Position numbers and translations under genes: made by a program
From: Setophaga petechia
Lineage: Eukaryota; Chordata; Aves; Passeriformes; Parulidae
Length of the DNA: 64,000 nucleotides
Reading direction: 5' to 3'
Assembly: GCA_024362935.1 (NCBI GenBank)
Contig: JANCRA010000039.1
Location: 4,713,040-4,777,039, forward strand
Part shown: positions 13,678 to 29,519 of the stretch, piece after piece
Position numbering within the stretch: the first letter of the stretch is position 1
Layout of the letters: each line of letters begins with the position of its first letter
The notes under the pieces: generated by a model
Databases searched by the model: none
Seen by the model: only the letters and a program-made list of their open reading frames with translations
What the model was told of the DNA's origin: nothing

Positions 13678-14240
13678 TTGAGCATTAGCTCTTTCAGGTT
13701 TTCAATCTCACATTTATCCCTTTGCCACACTGGCATTCCTTTAACTTCCCACTGGTTCTGTTTCCAGAAGGGAACCCATTCATCCTTTAAATGCAGCATG
13801 AGGTGCTGGAACTGCCGTGCAAGGTCTGCATCTGACCCCAGAGAGCACCTGCCCCTTGTCAAGGGTCACAGGTCCCCTCTGTGTCCCTTCCCACCTCCCC
13901 AGGGGGCCAGGCTGTGTCCCTGGAGTCCCCTTGCTGCTCCTGGGCACAGGCTGTGTTCCCAAAGCCTCCATGCCCAGCTCTGTTCTTGTCCCCTGCGGGG
14001 CACCCATGGTCACAGCGGGGGCTTGGCAGGGCCAGCCTGGCCCCCTCCTGGGAAGAGCAGGCCAAGGGTGGGAAGTTGATGGGCAAAATGCAGCAGCAAG
14101 GGCAGGCCTGGGGCCCCTCAGCCTGTCCCCCTTCTTCAAACCCCTGGCTCATGGAGTGAGACCCAAGTGCCCCCTGAGACCCCAAAGACAAAAGCTGCTC
14201 ACCCCTGGAGACCCCCCAGCTCCCACAGCACCCCCAGCCC
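13678..14240. other. Non-coding part of the decayed QRICH2 duplicate
   Basis: Long overlapping frames on both strands reflect GC-rich composition. No splice-consistent coding model was found. Homology to the intact copy resumes at about 14240. Confidence 0.4.
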
Positions 14241-15046
14241 CATTTTGGCCTTGCCACCAGCCCCAGTTGCCATGGGATGGGCTGCTGGGGATGCCCCTGA
14301 AGGAATACCCACATCAGTAGGTTTTGGGAGTTTCCCTCTGTGGATTCACCATTGTCTAATACAAGCTGGGAAACAACAAATTCCCCATTTCCCCCCGGCA
14401 CCTCCTTTATTTTGTAGCCAGCCAGTGGGTTGGACTGTGCTGGAGTGGTGGTGGAGAAACCAAGCTCAGCACCCCACAATTACCCTGAAAATGCCAGATC
14501 TCCCTGCAGTGCCTGGCCCAGGGGCCAGGATCCCCCCAGGAGCTCACCCAGCCCTCCTGTGCTCAAAGCTCCTGAGTTTTCCCAGATGTCAGTGATCCCA
14601 CTGCCGGGTGGTCAAACCTGCATTTTTAAAAGGCAATTTCTAGTTGATGGTTTTTGTAAGGATTTGTCTGATTGATTGCTCTGGTTCAAAGATTTTTCCC
14701 AGTGTTTGAGTCCTTCACTTCCCAGGCTTGTCTGGAGGTTTGTGTTTATCTGCTTTTCCCTGCTTGCATGGCTCTTTGCTTTGGAGTGAGGTGCTGAAAA
14801 TCTGTGTATTGATGGAGTCAGCAGCAGCTTTCCACCCTTCCCACATCTAGGGGAGAAGGGAAACTCTCATCCTTCTGAGACCTCAAAAATGAGTGACTGG
14901 AGGTGCTTCCTCTCTGGGGCTGGTCTCCTCCTGGAGTGTTCTGGAATGTTCCAGGCTGTGTGAGAACATGGATCACCTCTCCACAGGGCACAGCTCTCCT
15001 GGGCAGGCTCTACTCACGCTGCGAGGGGCTCCTGGGGCACCACCTG

Positions 15047-15570
15047 TGTGATGGTGTTCACAGGGGTCCCAGGATGAGGGAAGAGATGAGAATCTTGACT
15101 CCATGTTTCAGAAGGCTGATATATTATATTATATTATATTATATTATATTATATTATATTATATTATATTATATTATATTATATTATATTATATTATATT
15201 ATATTATATTATATTATATTATATTATATTATATTATATTACATTACATTACATTATATTATATTATATTATATTATATTGATATGCTAAAACTATGCAA
15301 AAAGAATAGAAGAAAGGATTTCATCAGAAGGCCAGCAAGGAATAGAAAGGAATGGAATGATAATAAAATCTTATGACTGACCAGAGAGTCCGAGCCAGCT
15401 GACTGTGATTGGCCATTAATTAAAAGCAACCACATATGACCAATCATAAATGCACCTGTTGCATTCCACAGCAGCAGATAATTATTGATTATATTTCATT
15501 TCTGAGGCCTCTCAGATTCTCAGGAGAAAAATCCTAGCAAAAGGATTTGTCATAAAATGTGTCTGTGACA
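15047..15570. mobile_element. Solo LTR, family 1 copy 2, with internal microsatellite
   Basis: Same family as 9980-10378 and 49107-49492, ending TGTGACA. Flanks CCACCTG and CCACTTG look like a diverged target duplication, but the exact left edge is ambiguous by two bases (15045 or 15047). A pure ATATT array replaces the short AT-rich segment seen in the other copies and makes this copy about 130 bp longer. Confidence 0.75.
15118..15282. repeat. (ATATT)n microsatellite inside the LTR
   Basis: About 33 tandem pentamers, mostly ATATT with three ACATT variants near 15241-15255. It lies where the sister LTRs have a short run containing TATATTATAT, so it grew by slippage after insertion. Confidence 0.95.
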
Positions 15571-15983
15571 CCACTTGTGCAATGTGAGCTGTCCTTGGAG
15601 TCATTTTGGGACTGAAAGGTAAAGGCTGGAGGTGTTGTGGCACATGGTCCCTGCAGGTCCTGTTGGTTGCTGGAACCAGGACATCAGCAGCAACAGGGGA
15701 CAATGGGGACATTCCACACAGGGCTGAGCCATTGCTGTGTAACAATGGGCACTCTTTGCCAGGGCAGGGGGACACTGTAAAGAGGGACACAAGTGGCACA
15801 GGCCCTGGAACAAGGAGGAGACCGAAGAGGAAGGAACCTGTTGGCTGTGCACCTCTTCCTCTTCCTTCTCCTCCTTCTAACACCTCCTGCCACCTCCCAC
15901 CCCACCTGTTCCTCTCTGGAGCAACAGCACAAGAGGCTCCTTCTGTTCCTGGCAGTTCTGTGCTTTTGGGCAGACCAGCAGCA

Positions 15984-18900
15984 ATGGAAACGGTCACTCT
16001 GGGCCAGATGCTGGAAATTGCCCTCGGGTCATCGAGAGCTGGACCCGTTGACTTTGAGCAGCTGCACAACCTCCTGAATGCATTGCTGCTGCACCTGGGC
16101 CTGCGGGATCTGCTTGTCCAGGAGAACGGGGAACCCCTGGAGGGGGCTGAGGAAAGCCCTTTTGCTTTCCTTAAGGACTTAAAGGAGAGAGTGGACGCCC
16201 ATGAAAAAGAAATTGCTGAGGTAGAGGCTCTTCCCAGCCCCAGATGCTCCCCCCAAGCCGCCCCTCCTCTGGGGGGTCTCAAACCCCTCTTGCTGCTGGG
16301 GAGCTGCTGCTGAGGATGTGCTGAAGGCCAAGCAGTGCCCAGGCCAGGCCCTGTGCTGCCCCTGGCTCTGCGCAGACCATGGTGGGTGCAAAGGCCCCAG
16401 GGACCCTGCCCTGGGCTCACCCCACCACCCCCCTGTCCTAGCTCAGGGCTCTGTGCCTGGAGCTCCGTGACGAGGTCAGTGCGGTGAAGTTGGAGCAGTC
16501 CCAGATGGCAGAGGACATGCAGTACATGCTACAGAATTTCAACATGGTGAGCTGCCACTGGTGCCCCCTGAGCTGCCCCTCTTTGTGCTGCCCTGCAGCC
16601 CCTGGGGCGCCCAGTGTGAAGGACACCAGGAGGGACAAGAGGGAAGGGTGTCCTGAGAGTGGAACCTGGAGCTCATCCCAACCCACCTGGAGCCCATCCC
16701 AACCCACCTGGAGCTCATCCAAACCCACCTGGAGCCCATCCCAACCCACCTGGAGCCCCCCACTTCCCTTCTGCCAGCACAGCCCCAGGGAGGACAGAAG
16801 GGCACCACTGCCTGCAGGTCAGGCTGGTGGTTGAGGTCACTGCCTCCCTCAGACAGGGCTGCTGAGGCATTTGTTAACTAAACAGCCATTAAAAAAAAAC
16901 TGGGTGGGGAGGAAGGGTGGGGAGACAAAGGTCCACCTGTGAAATACAACCACAGGCACTTGGCATAGCCCTGTCCAGGACCCCTCTGCCTGGTGTCCAA
17001 GTTAATTTGCAAATGTCCCTTTTGAATCCTGGTCCTGTGTTCTGACTCCTGTCCCTGTCCTCGCCCTACTCCAGGAACAATTCCAGAACATGATGGATGA
17101 GTTCCGGAACCAGCTGTGGGAGTCTCTCATGGTATGTCCTTGGGCACACCCAGGGCAGGGTCCCCTCACATCAGGACATGGTCCCCAGATGTTCTGGGGG
17201 AGGGGGGTGGTCAACACTCCTCTGGACCCATCCTGCCCCCAGTTACACAGATGGCTCTGGTGCCTTCCTTCCCAAAATAAAATCTGGAAAAGAGGCTGAT
17301 GCTCTCCCCAGCCCCAGTGGAGGTGAGAAACGTGTGCTAGGATGTGCTGGAGGACATCCTGGTGGGCAGGAAAGCAGAAGGAGGAGGAGGAAGAGGAGAT
17401 CAAGGTCTGGCAGGTGGAGCAGGATCACAGCCCTCTGTACCTCCATCCACACTGCACCCTGCTGAGGTTGCTCAGGACTCCTCTTCCCTGTGCATCCCAC
17501 CAGGAGAAGGACCTGGCACAGGATGAGCCAGGGCAGCTCTGTCCCAGTCCCCAGAGCATTTTTGTGGCCCTGCACAGGACCTGCTCCAGGAGCTCTGTGT
17601 GTCCCATCCTGAGGAGCCCAGAGCTGGACACTGCTCCAGGGGAGGCCTGGCCAGGGCTGAGCAGAGGGGCAGCATCACCCCCTGACCTGCTGGAAAAGCC
17701 TTCCTAACACACCTTGGGACACCAGTGCCCTGGAGACACTGAAAGGGAACCAAGGCTGGGAGGCTGATGCTGAGCATCCAGGGGGATCTGTGCCTCAGTT
17801 TCCCCAGGAAGAGCTGGGTTGGGAGACTGGCTTGGGGATCCTGAATGCAGCTCAGTGTGGTAGCCAGCCCATCCTCTCCTTCCCAGTCTGCCATGAAGGA
17901 AATGCTGGCCGGACCCAGCGCCCGAGACAAGAAGTCTGGCCAGCCTCTGGACTCGGAGGATGAGTTCGGGCTGATTGTCATCGGCAATGAAAGTACCTCT
18001 GGGCACAGCTGGGGGGGAGCCACAGGGTGGGAGGGCACAGGGGGGCTGCAGAGTGCTGGCCTGTCCCCCAGCCGTGCTGCCCCTTCCTCCCCTGACCCTG
18101 GGCAGCTCCCTCTGGTTTCTCCTTCCAGTTCCCCTCGTGGAAAGGCCCAAGACAGCAAAACGTGGGGAGAGCCAGCCTGCCAGCCCCGGCGGCAAGACAG
18201 AGGGCCAAGAGAAGGACGAGGCTGCCAGCAGTGACGTGCTCCCCACTGGGGACAGTGACACGGGACAGAGTGACACGGCACAGAGCAGGGCGCGGGCTGC
18301 CATGGCACGGAGGGGTGTGGGACAGAAGGACATGAGGCAAAATGTGCAGTGGGGTGACACAGGACAGACTGACACGGAACAGAAGGACATGGGTGTGGGA
18401 AGGGGTCTGCGATGGAGCAGCAGAGGACGGATGGACGTGGGACAGGATGAGATGGCACAGGATGACATGGGACAGAAGGACATGAGACGAGGTGTGCAAC
18501 GGAGTGATGCAGGACAGAGTGACGTGGGACAGAAGGGCGTGGGGAAGAGTGTGAGATGGAGTGACAGAGGAGGGACTGACATGGGACAGGATGACATGGG
18601 ACAGGAGGACATGGGACAGGAGGACATGGAACAGATCAAGAAGGAAGAGATGGAGATAGATATCTCTGAGGTAGAGGCTCTTCCCAGCTCCCTGGACAGT
18701 CCCCCTGAGATGGCCAGCATGGAAGAGATTAAGGAAGAAGAGGCCAAGATGGGCATCTCCAAGGTAAAGGCTCTTCCCAGCCCCATGGGTGCTGCCCCTC
18801 CTTTGGGGTCTGCACCCCCATCTTGCTGTCCTTAGACCAAGGGCTGGTTTAAGACCAAGCTCACAGTGGCCAGGGGGCTTCTTTGAGGGAAAGGGGTGGA

Positions 18901-21159
18901 GTTCTGGGGACAAGAGCTGGGGCTGAAACACTGCTCTGCTTGCTGAGGCTCCTCCCCATGTTCTGACAAAGAGTTCAGATGGCACCACCTCAGAAACGCA
19001 TCCCAGAGCCCCTGGCAGCCAAGTCCCAGTCCAGAGGGTGCAGTCAGTCCAAGGCCCCCGAGGATCCCAGGACCTCTGGGTGCCAGCCGAGAGCGTGGCT
19101 GGGACCAGCAGGTCAGTGCCACGGGGACAGCAATGGCTTTGGGGACAGCTCTGGCCCTGTTCCCTCTGGTTGGGCCCATGTGGTGCCCTGATGTTGGATC
19201 CATTTATCCACTGGTGGAACCATGGGGATGCTGATGAGGATTTCCTCGCACTGGCAGCAGGCTCCCAACACCCAGGGAGGCTCGTGGAGAAGGTGGCCTC
19301 AGGATGGAGGCATTCCCAGCCGATGCTGGCCGGTAGGTGCAAAGGCTTTTGTGACAAGTGTGGGGGACAGTGGCTTGTCCCCTGGCAGGGCTGGGACACG
19401 CAGTGCTCTCCTGGCAGGGCACAGGGGGGTCTTGGGTGCTGACCAAGAGAGGATAAAGGTGTGAGGGCTGGTTGGGATGGTGTGGGAGTCACAGCTGCGG
19501 GAGTCTGAGCTCTCCACCTCCCATCCATCCATCCCTGTGGGTCCTGGGCAGCCATGAGCAGCCACCCTATTTCGGAGGCACCAGTGGGACCGAGGTGAGC
19601 GTGTCCCAGGCTGAGAGCATCCCACCCCAACAGGGGGTACAGGAACCCCCTCCTTTGACCTTGCCACCTGCCCCAGTTCCATGGGACTGGGTTGCCCCTG
19701 GGAGCCATTCCCATAGCAGTTTTGGGAGCTTCCCTCTGTGGATTCACCATTGTCCAGTATGAGTAGAGCTTTGTCCCAGGTGGGACCCCACAAATTGCCC
19801 ATTTCCCCCATCACACCTCCTTTATTTTGCAACCAGCCAGTGGGTTGGACTGTGCTGTGGTGGTGGTGGTGAATTCAGGCTCAGCACCCCATGATTCCCC
19901 TGAAAAGGCTGGAACTCCCTGCAGTGCCTGGCCCAGCCCTTCTCTCCCTGCTCTAGGATGTTCCTAAGGGTGCCCTCTGCCGAGTACGCACCTTGTGACC
20001 CGCTGGTGAAGATGTCTGCACAGTGAGTGGCACCAGCACCGGTGCAAGGGCTGGGACAGGGGCAGATGGGTGCTGGCAGCGCCCTGCAGTGCCAGGGCTG
20101 GCTCGTGTGGCCCCTGTCACCCACCCGTGGCCCCTGTCACCCTCCCAGACGCCCTGGGTTCCTCCCGTCCACGCCGCCGGCATCGCCCGGGCTCTCCATG
20201 CGCCTGGCCCGCCTGCGCAGGCAGGAGCAGAGGTAGGGACATGGGGACCCTCTCCTGGCCCCTGGGGACCCTGGCCCAGCAAGCAGAGCTCTCCCCTGGG
20301 TGGGTGGAAGGGGCTGGAGGTGCCCAGGCACAGAGGAGCTGCAGAGGCCCAGCTGGGCTTGCCCCAGGTCAGAGGGGCTTTGCAGCCCCCTGTGCTGTCC
20401 TGTCAGGCCCTGAAGCCACATGGGGTGATTTGTGTCTGGTGTCAACCTCAGATCAGGCTTGGTGGGGCTTGGTGCCTCCTGTGAAAGGAGTTCCCAAAAG
20501 CAAGCCCTGGAGCTGGGACAGCTCCTGTCTCCTGGTGTCCCCTGCAAATGGCACCAGGACCTGTCACAGCCGTGGGCAGCTCTTGGAGCTGTGGGGAAAG
20601 GGCAGACCCTGCAGGGCTAAACGGGCTGGGGAGGAACATTTCGAAGTCCAACAAAGGCTTCGAAGTGCAGGGTCCTTCACCTGTGGAGGAACAGCCGCCG
20701 GCACCAGCTGGAGCAGCTGGAGGAGGGGGGCACCCCCTGTACCCCTCCCTGGCACGGCAGGTTGAAGCACGGGGTGCCAGGGCGCCGGGCACTGAGCACC
20801 CTGTGCCCTGTCCCGCAGGGACGAGGCAGCCGACGGCTACTCCCGCCGGTCCCCGATGTACTCCGGGGGCAAACACACCAGCGCCAGCCCCGGGCAGCGC
20901 ATGGAGCCGCTCCTTCCGGACCCCAACCTGGTAGGGATGGGGAAGGAGGGGGCATACACGGGACACCGAGGCTGGGAGAGTGACGCTGAGCGCCTGGAGG
21001 AGCAGCTGTGCCTCAGTGTACCCGGGAGGAGCTGGGTATGGGGTGCTGAATGCAGCCCAGTGTGGCAGAGCCAGCCCGTCCCCTCCTTCCCAGCCCGGCA
21101 CGTACGAACTGATGGGCAAGGATGGAGTCGTGTACCGGGGCCGGATTCTCCCGGAGTGA
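15984..21159 (+). CDS. QRICH2: QRICH2-like sperm flagellar protein, reduced 558-aa form
   Basis: QRICH2 is a testis protein needed for sperm flagellum assembly. My model uses 13 phase-consistent exons: 15984-16220, 16442-16546, 17075-17131, 17887-17992, 18129-18670, 18710-18763, 18979-19111, 19261-19332, 19552-19594, 19957-20022, 20149-20232, 20819-20930 and 21094-21159. The N-terminus (METVTLGQMLEIALG, then VDFEQLHNLLNALLLHLGL) resembles the N-terminal domain shared by QRICH2 and C16orf96. Exon 5 holds degenerate DMGQ-type glutamine-rich repeats. The end, LMGKDGVVYRGRILPE, resembles the DUF4795 tail, and YAPCDPLVK sits where the family has a CxxCDRP motif. Human QRICH2 is about 1660 aa; the central coiled coil and most Gln-rich repeats are absent here. 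Exons 7-9 are the least certain. A possible extra exon at 17344-17407 was left out because it breaks phase. Confidence 0.7.
16660..16757. repeat. 21-bp minisatellite in QRICH2 intron 2
   Basis: Four to five tandem variants of ACCTGGAGCCCATCCCAACC. The decayed sister copy has only about one and a half units near 11500, so the array expanded after the duplication. Confidence 0.9.
18235..18635 (+). repeat. QRICH2: Coding Gln/Asp/Met-rich tandem repeats of QRICH2
   Basis: Degenerate tandem units built on codons for GQxDMGQ and GQSDTGQ within exon 5, about 15-30 bp per unit. The frame stays open through the array. It appears to be the avian counterpart of the Gln-rich region that names the gene, but far shorter. 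Confidence 0.7.
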
Positions 21160-21181
21160 GCGAGCAACGCCAGCCTGCAGA

Positions 21182-21187
21182 AATAAA
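21182..21187 (+). terminator. Polyadenylation signal of QRICH2
   Basis: An AATAAA lies 23 bp after the QRICH2 stop codon, so the 3' UTR would be very short, as in many testis-expressed genes. It supports 21157-21159 as the true stop. Confidence 0.7.
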
Positions 21188-21383
21188 GGGTAACCAACAC
21201 ACAGCCTGTGGCTCCTGAGTGGAGCAGGATCTGCCCTTCGTGCGCAGGGAGGGGTTGGCAGCATCCCCTGTCTGCAAACAGCCCCTGTGAAACCCAGGCT
21301 CTGTCTCAGCCTCCTGGGGTCGTGCAGCCCCCGGCCCTCCCGAGCCCCACTTGTGCCCTGCCAGGGGACCCCCAAAAGGGGCA

Positions 21384-21466
21384 CAGGAGGAGGAGGAGGA
21401 GGAGGAGGAGGAGAAGGAGAAGGAGAAGGAGAAGGAGGAAGAGGAAGAGGAGGAGGAGGAGCTCAT
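21384..21466. repeat. Purine tract (AGG/AAGG)n
   Basis: A run of GGA and GAA triplets about 80 bp long on the plus strand. It produces long meaningless open frames on both strands (poly-Arg/Gly or poly-Ser) and lies between the convergent QRICH2 and UBALD2 genes. Confidence 0.9.
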
Positions 21467-23180
21467 TTGCTGCTGGAGAAGGGGGAAACGGGGACCTCAG
21501 CGGGAAGGGCAGCAGCAGAGCACAGCTTGATGCCAAAAGCAAATCCCAGCCCAAACCGCTGGGATGAGCGTGGCTGAGCTGCCTTCCTCCCCTCCGAGTG
21601 AAGAAACCCCCTCTGCCGCCCCTCCTCCCTCTCGCAGCGCTGCCACTGACCGAGGGCACAAACAAACCCCCCTGCTCCCACCTCCAACAGGAGAGGTACA
21701 AACCCCTCTGCTCCCACCTCCAGCCAACAGCAGAGGGACTCGTCCCCTCCTTCCCCTGGTGCCACCCCAAGGCTTGGGGCTACTTCTCCCAGCTCCCCGT
21801 GCCAGCCTGCCCTGCCCGGTGTGTGCTGAGATAGCGGGCACGGGAACCCCGACCCCGGAGCCCACGGGGGTGTCACAGCTGGGGACACGCGGCTGCGTGC
21901 ACAGGGGCTGGGGATGTCCCCTCCACACACAGGCAGTGACACTTCCTAGGGGCACAAAGGCGGTGGCACCTCTGAGGTGAGTGGGAGGGTGAGAAACCCT
22001 GAGGGGAACCCCACCGGAACCTCGGGGGGACCCAGAGCTTATGGGGGACATCCCCTGGGGGCTGCCCTGCCCTCCTGGTGGATGTCCCCAAACCTTTCCC
22101 CCCACAGGGACAGCCTCCATCCCTATCAGCTCCCTGTTGTTTGTTCTCCCTGCTGGCTTTGGCTTTTCAGGGGAAAACCAGGTGCTCAAAACCTGCTCTG
22201 GGAGTACTGAGGTGGACACAGCTGCATCTGGGATCTCCCCAGTGCCACCTCCTGTAGGATAAGTGGGAACACTCTGAGCAAACCCCTGAGCACGACAGCA
22301 GAGCCAACAAAAACCATCCTGCACTCCTGGCTGGGGTTGAGGGGCCTAAAAACACCTTTGGAACCGATTGCACTTGCAGGACACGGCCCAGCTGGGGTCA
22401 CCTCTTTGGGGCTCACCATCCTCCTGCCCCTTCTGCTGGCCCCAGGATCCAGGTACACCCTGTGAACACCCCCACACCCTCCTGCACCCCCTGAACTCTC
22501 CCCCAGCCCCAACAGCCCCAGCCCTGGGTGAGCCTTGGTGCAGGTAAATAACCCCAGATGGATTTCTGCCTTTTCTCCTTGGGAGTTTGTGCCATCCTGG
22601 GCACCTCCCCATCCCTGCAGGAAGCTTTGGGCTGTGCCTTGAGCCTCCCTGTCATCCCTGACATTTCCAGAGCTGCTGTGCTCCCATTTTTGGGGTTTTA
22701 CTCCAGCTGTTTGGTGTGGGAACACAGTGGTCACGGGCCTGGTGGGCTCTGGTGTTCCCTGGCTGGTGACCCTTCTGCAGAGGGGGACACTCAGAGGCCA
22801 CCATCCCCTCCCCAAGGGTCCCCACAGTGCTGAGGCCTGGGGGGCTCATCCCTGGCTGGGTGATGGGGCTGGGGGGCCCAGTTTGCTGGGGGGCTTTTGC
22901 AAGCTGAGATTTTGAGAGGAGACAGACAGGGGTGGCAGCTGCACCCCCTGGCACATGGGGGCTGCTCACTGTGCTGGCACAGCACCCCCATGGCCCTGGG
23001 TCTCCCCTTGCCCCTGATCCCCCCTCGCTGGGGACAGCAGTGGTGGCTTCTGGAGGCACAGCATACACTCAGTGCCCAGTGGTGACAGAGGAGTGACAGA
23101 GGAGTCACTCCCATTCTTAGTGCCCTGCCAGGGACACCCTCCCAGCACAGAGAAAAGGCAGGGACAGCTGGTGTTAAAAA
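21467..23180. other. Intergenic between convergent QRICH2 and UBALD2
   Basis: GC-rich sequence with many overlapping open frames on both strands. None shows splice-consistent extension or a recognisable domain, and I see no gene. Confidence 0.5.
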
Positions 23181-23212
23181 AGTGATTTTTTTTTTTTTTT
23201 TTTTTTTTAGTT

Positions 23213-23218
23213 TTTATT
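23213..23218 (-). terminator. Candidate polyadenylation signal of UBALD2
   Basis: AATAAA on the minus strand, about 0.8 kb after the UBALD2 stop. Four bases beyond it, in the direction of transcription, the genome carries an uninterrupted run of 23 A (plus-strand T, 23186-23208). This tract could also prime cDNA artefactually. Confidence 0.5.
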
Positions 23219-24011
23219 CTTTTTTAAATTAATAAAAAACCTTCAACCTGTTTTTTGCTGGGTCTTTTTTATCTCTTTTTTTTTTTTTGGTTTGTTTTTC
23301 TGTTTGTTTTTTTTTTAAGCAACATTGATTTGAAAACTAAAAAACCCCCAGCTCCCCCCTGCCTGGGGAAGCACCACGTAGGGCGGTCACAGGGACAGGG
23401 GGACATCACTTTGATAAACCCCCAGGCCCTGGGGGTGCTGAGGGAGGGAGGATGGGGTTGGGGGCAGGTCCAGGGGGGGTCTGTGCAAGAAGCCGGGCTG
23501 AATTTCGGGAGCCAGAGAGCTGCTGTTGCTCTGGGCACTGCAGCAAGTGCCCAGGGAAGCCAGAGCTGGGCAGGGTGTCCAGTGGCTCCATGTCCGTGTG
23601 GCTGATCTGGGGTGCCAACAGCCACCTCCATCCATTTGTTTTTGTTATTCCTGTCCTCCCCTTCCCTCTCCTGCCCTGATGTAAGAGATGCTGGGTAGGG
23701 ATAGAGCCACAGGGAAAACCCCCAGACACCCAGCAGCTGCCTCCATGCTGCTGCTCCTTCTCTCTGGATCTATATACATTAGATATATTTATATATTATA
23801 GTTATATACTTTTTTTAAAAAAAGGGGAGGGGAGTAGAGAGCAGCCAGAGGCTCCCACAGGTCAGTGCCCTCCCTGGCAGCATGTGCTCCCCCCCCTAAA
23901 AATAATAATAAAACCTAGAAAATTATTCCAGTGCGTTTCTCGGCGAGCCCCTGCCCCCAACGCCCCGGCCCGGCCCCCCCTGACCCCCCCAGCCCCCCGG
24001 CAGCCCCAGCC
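23219..24011 (-). other. UBALD2: UBALD2 3' UTR
   Basis: Downstream of the UBALD2 stop on its strand, running to the candidate AATAAA at 23218-23213. It includes an A/T-rich tract (23765-23820) with TATATA-type elements. Confidence 0.55.
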
Positions 24012-28834
<4,823 letters not shown>

Positions 28835-28840
<6 letters not shown>

Positions 28841-29500
28841 TGAGGAGGTTCATTGAGGAGGGGCTCATTGAGAGGGGCTCGGGTTGGGGGCGCTCATTGA
28901 GGGGAGGTGTTTGGGGTTTATAGAGGGGGGCTCAGATTGGGGGGCGTTCATTGGGAGGAGCTGCTTAGGGGTTATTGGGGGGGGTCAGTTCATTGGGAGG
29001 AGCTGCTTAGGGGGTTATTTGGGGGGGTCAGTTCATTGGGAGAAGCTGTTTAGGGGTTATTGAAGGGGGCTCGGTTTGGGGGGCGCTCACTGGGAGGAGC
29101 TGCTTAGGGGGCTCATTTTGGGGGGCTCAGTTTGGGGGGAGTTCACTGAGGGGAGCTCTTAGGGGGTTATTGAGGGGGGTCAGTGGGGAGCGCTCATTGG
29201 GAGGAGCTGTTAAGGGGTTACTGAGGGAGGATCAGTTCATTGAGGGGAGATGTTTGCGGGGTTACTGAGGGAGGATCAGTTCATTGAGGGGAGATGTTTG
29301 CGGGGTTACTGAGGGAGGATCAGTTCATTGAGGGGAGATGTTTGCGGGGTTACTGAGGGAGGATCAGTTCATTGAGGGGAGATGTTTGCGGGGTTACTGA
29401 GGGAGGATCAGTTCATTGAGGGGAGATGTTTGGGGGGTTATTGAGAGGGAGGTCAGTTCATTGGGAGGAGCTGTTCAGGCGTTATTGATGGCGGTTCCAT
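28835..29500. repeat. Minisatellite array upstream of UBALD2
   Basis: Degenerate units built from TTCATTGRGRGGAG and GGGGTTATTG blocks. From 29218 to about 29437 the array becomes five nearly identical 44-bp units (TTACTGAGGGAGGATCAGTT...). It starts where the UBALD2 promoter ends. Many of the degenerate units contain ATTGG. Confidence 0.95.
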
Positions 29501-29519
29501 TTGGGAGGTTCATTGAGAG

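Larger units (their letters stand above)
10540..14525 (+). pseudogene. Decayed tandem partial copy of the QRICH2 5' half
   Basis: Blocks here align by eye, in order, with 15.8-19.94 kb: 10590-10785 with exon 1, 10786-11030 with intron 1, 11272-11370 with exon 2, 11371-11520 with intron 2, 11535-11775 with 17.28-17.55 kb, 12130-12340 with 19.12-19.31 kb, and 14240-14520 with 19.66-19.935 kb. Lesions are visible. An in-frame TAA falls near the end of the exon 1 equivalent. Its donor reads GC instead of GT. The acceptor of the exon 2 equivalent is GG at 11270-11271 where the intact copy has AG. The Gln-rich exons (17.6-19.1 kb in the intact copy) are missing, and the C-terminal exons were never included. 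The exon 2 equivalent still encodes 33 open codons aligning with the 35 of the working copy. Confidence 0.7.

Noticed and set aside
17344..17407. Possible extra QRICH2 exon (DVLEDILVGRKAE...)
   Set aside because: It has AG and GT borders, but including it shifts the phase relative to the flanking exons (both phase 0). It may be an exon that has been lost.
17978..19750. 590-codon open frame on the minus strand
   Set aside because: It lies opposite QRICH2 exons and introns, is built on the antisense of the Gln-rich repeats, and crosses well-supported introns. It is a compositional shadow.
21384..21466. Poly-Arg/Gly or poly-Ser protein coded by the purine tract
   Set aside because: A simple triplet repeat downstream of the QRICH2 polyadenylation signal, with no gene context.
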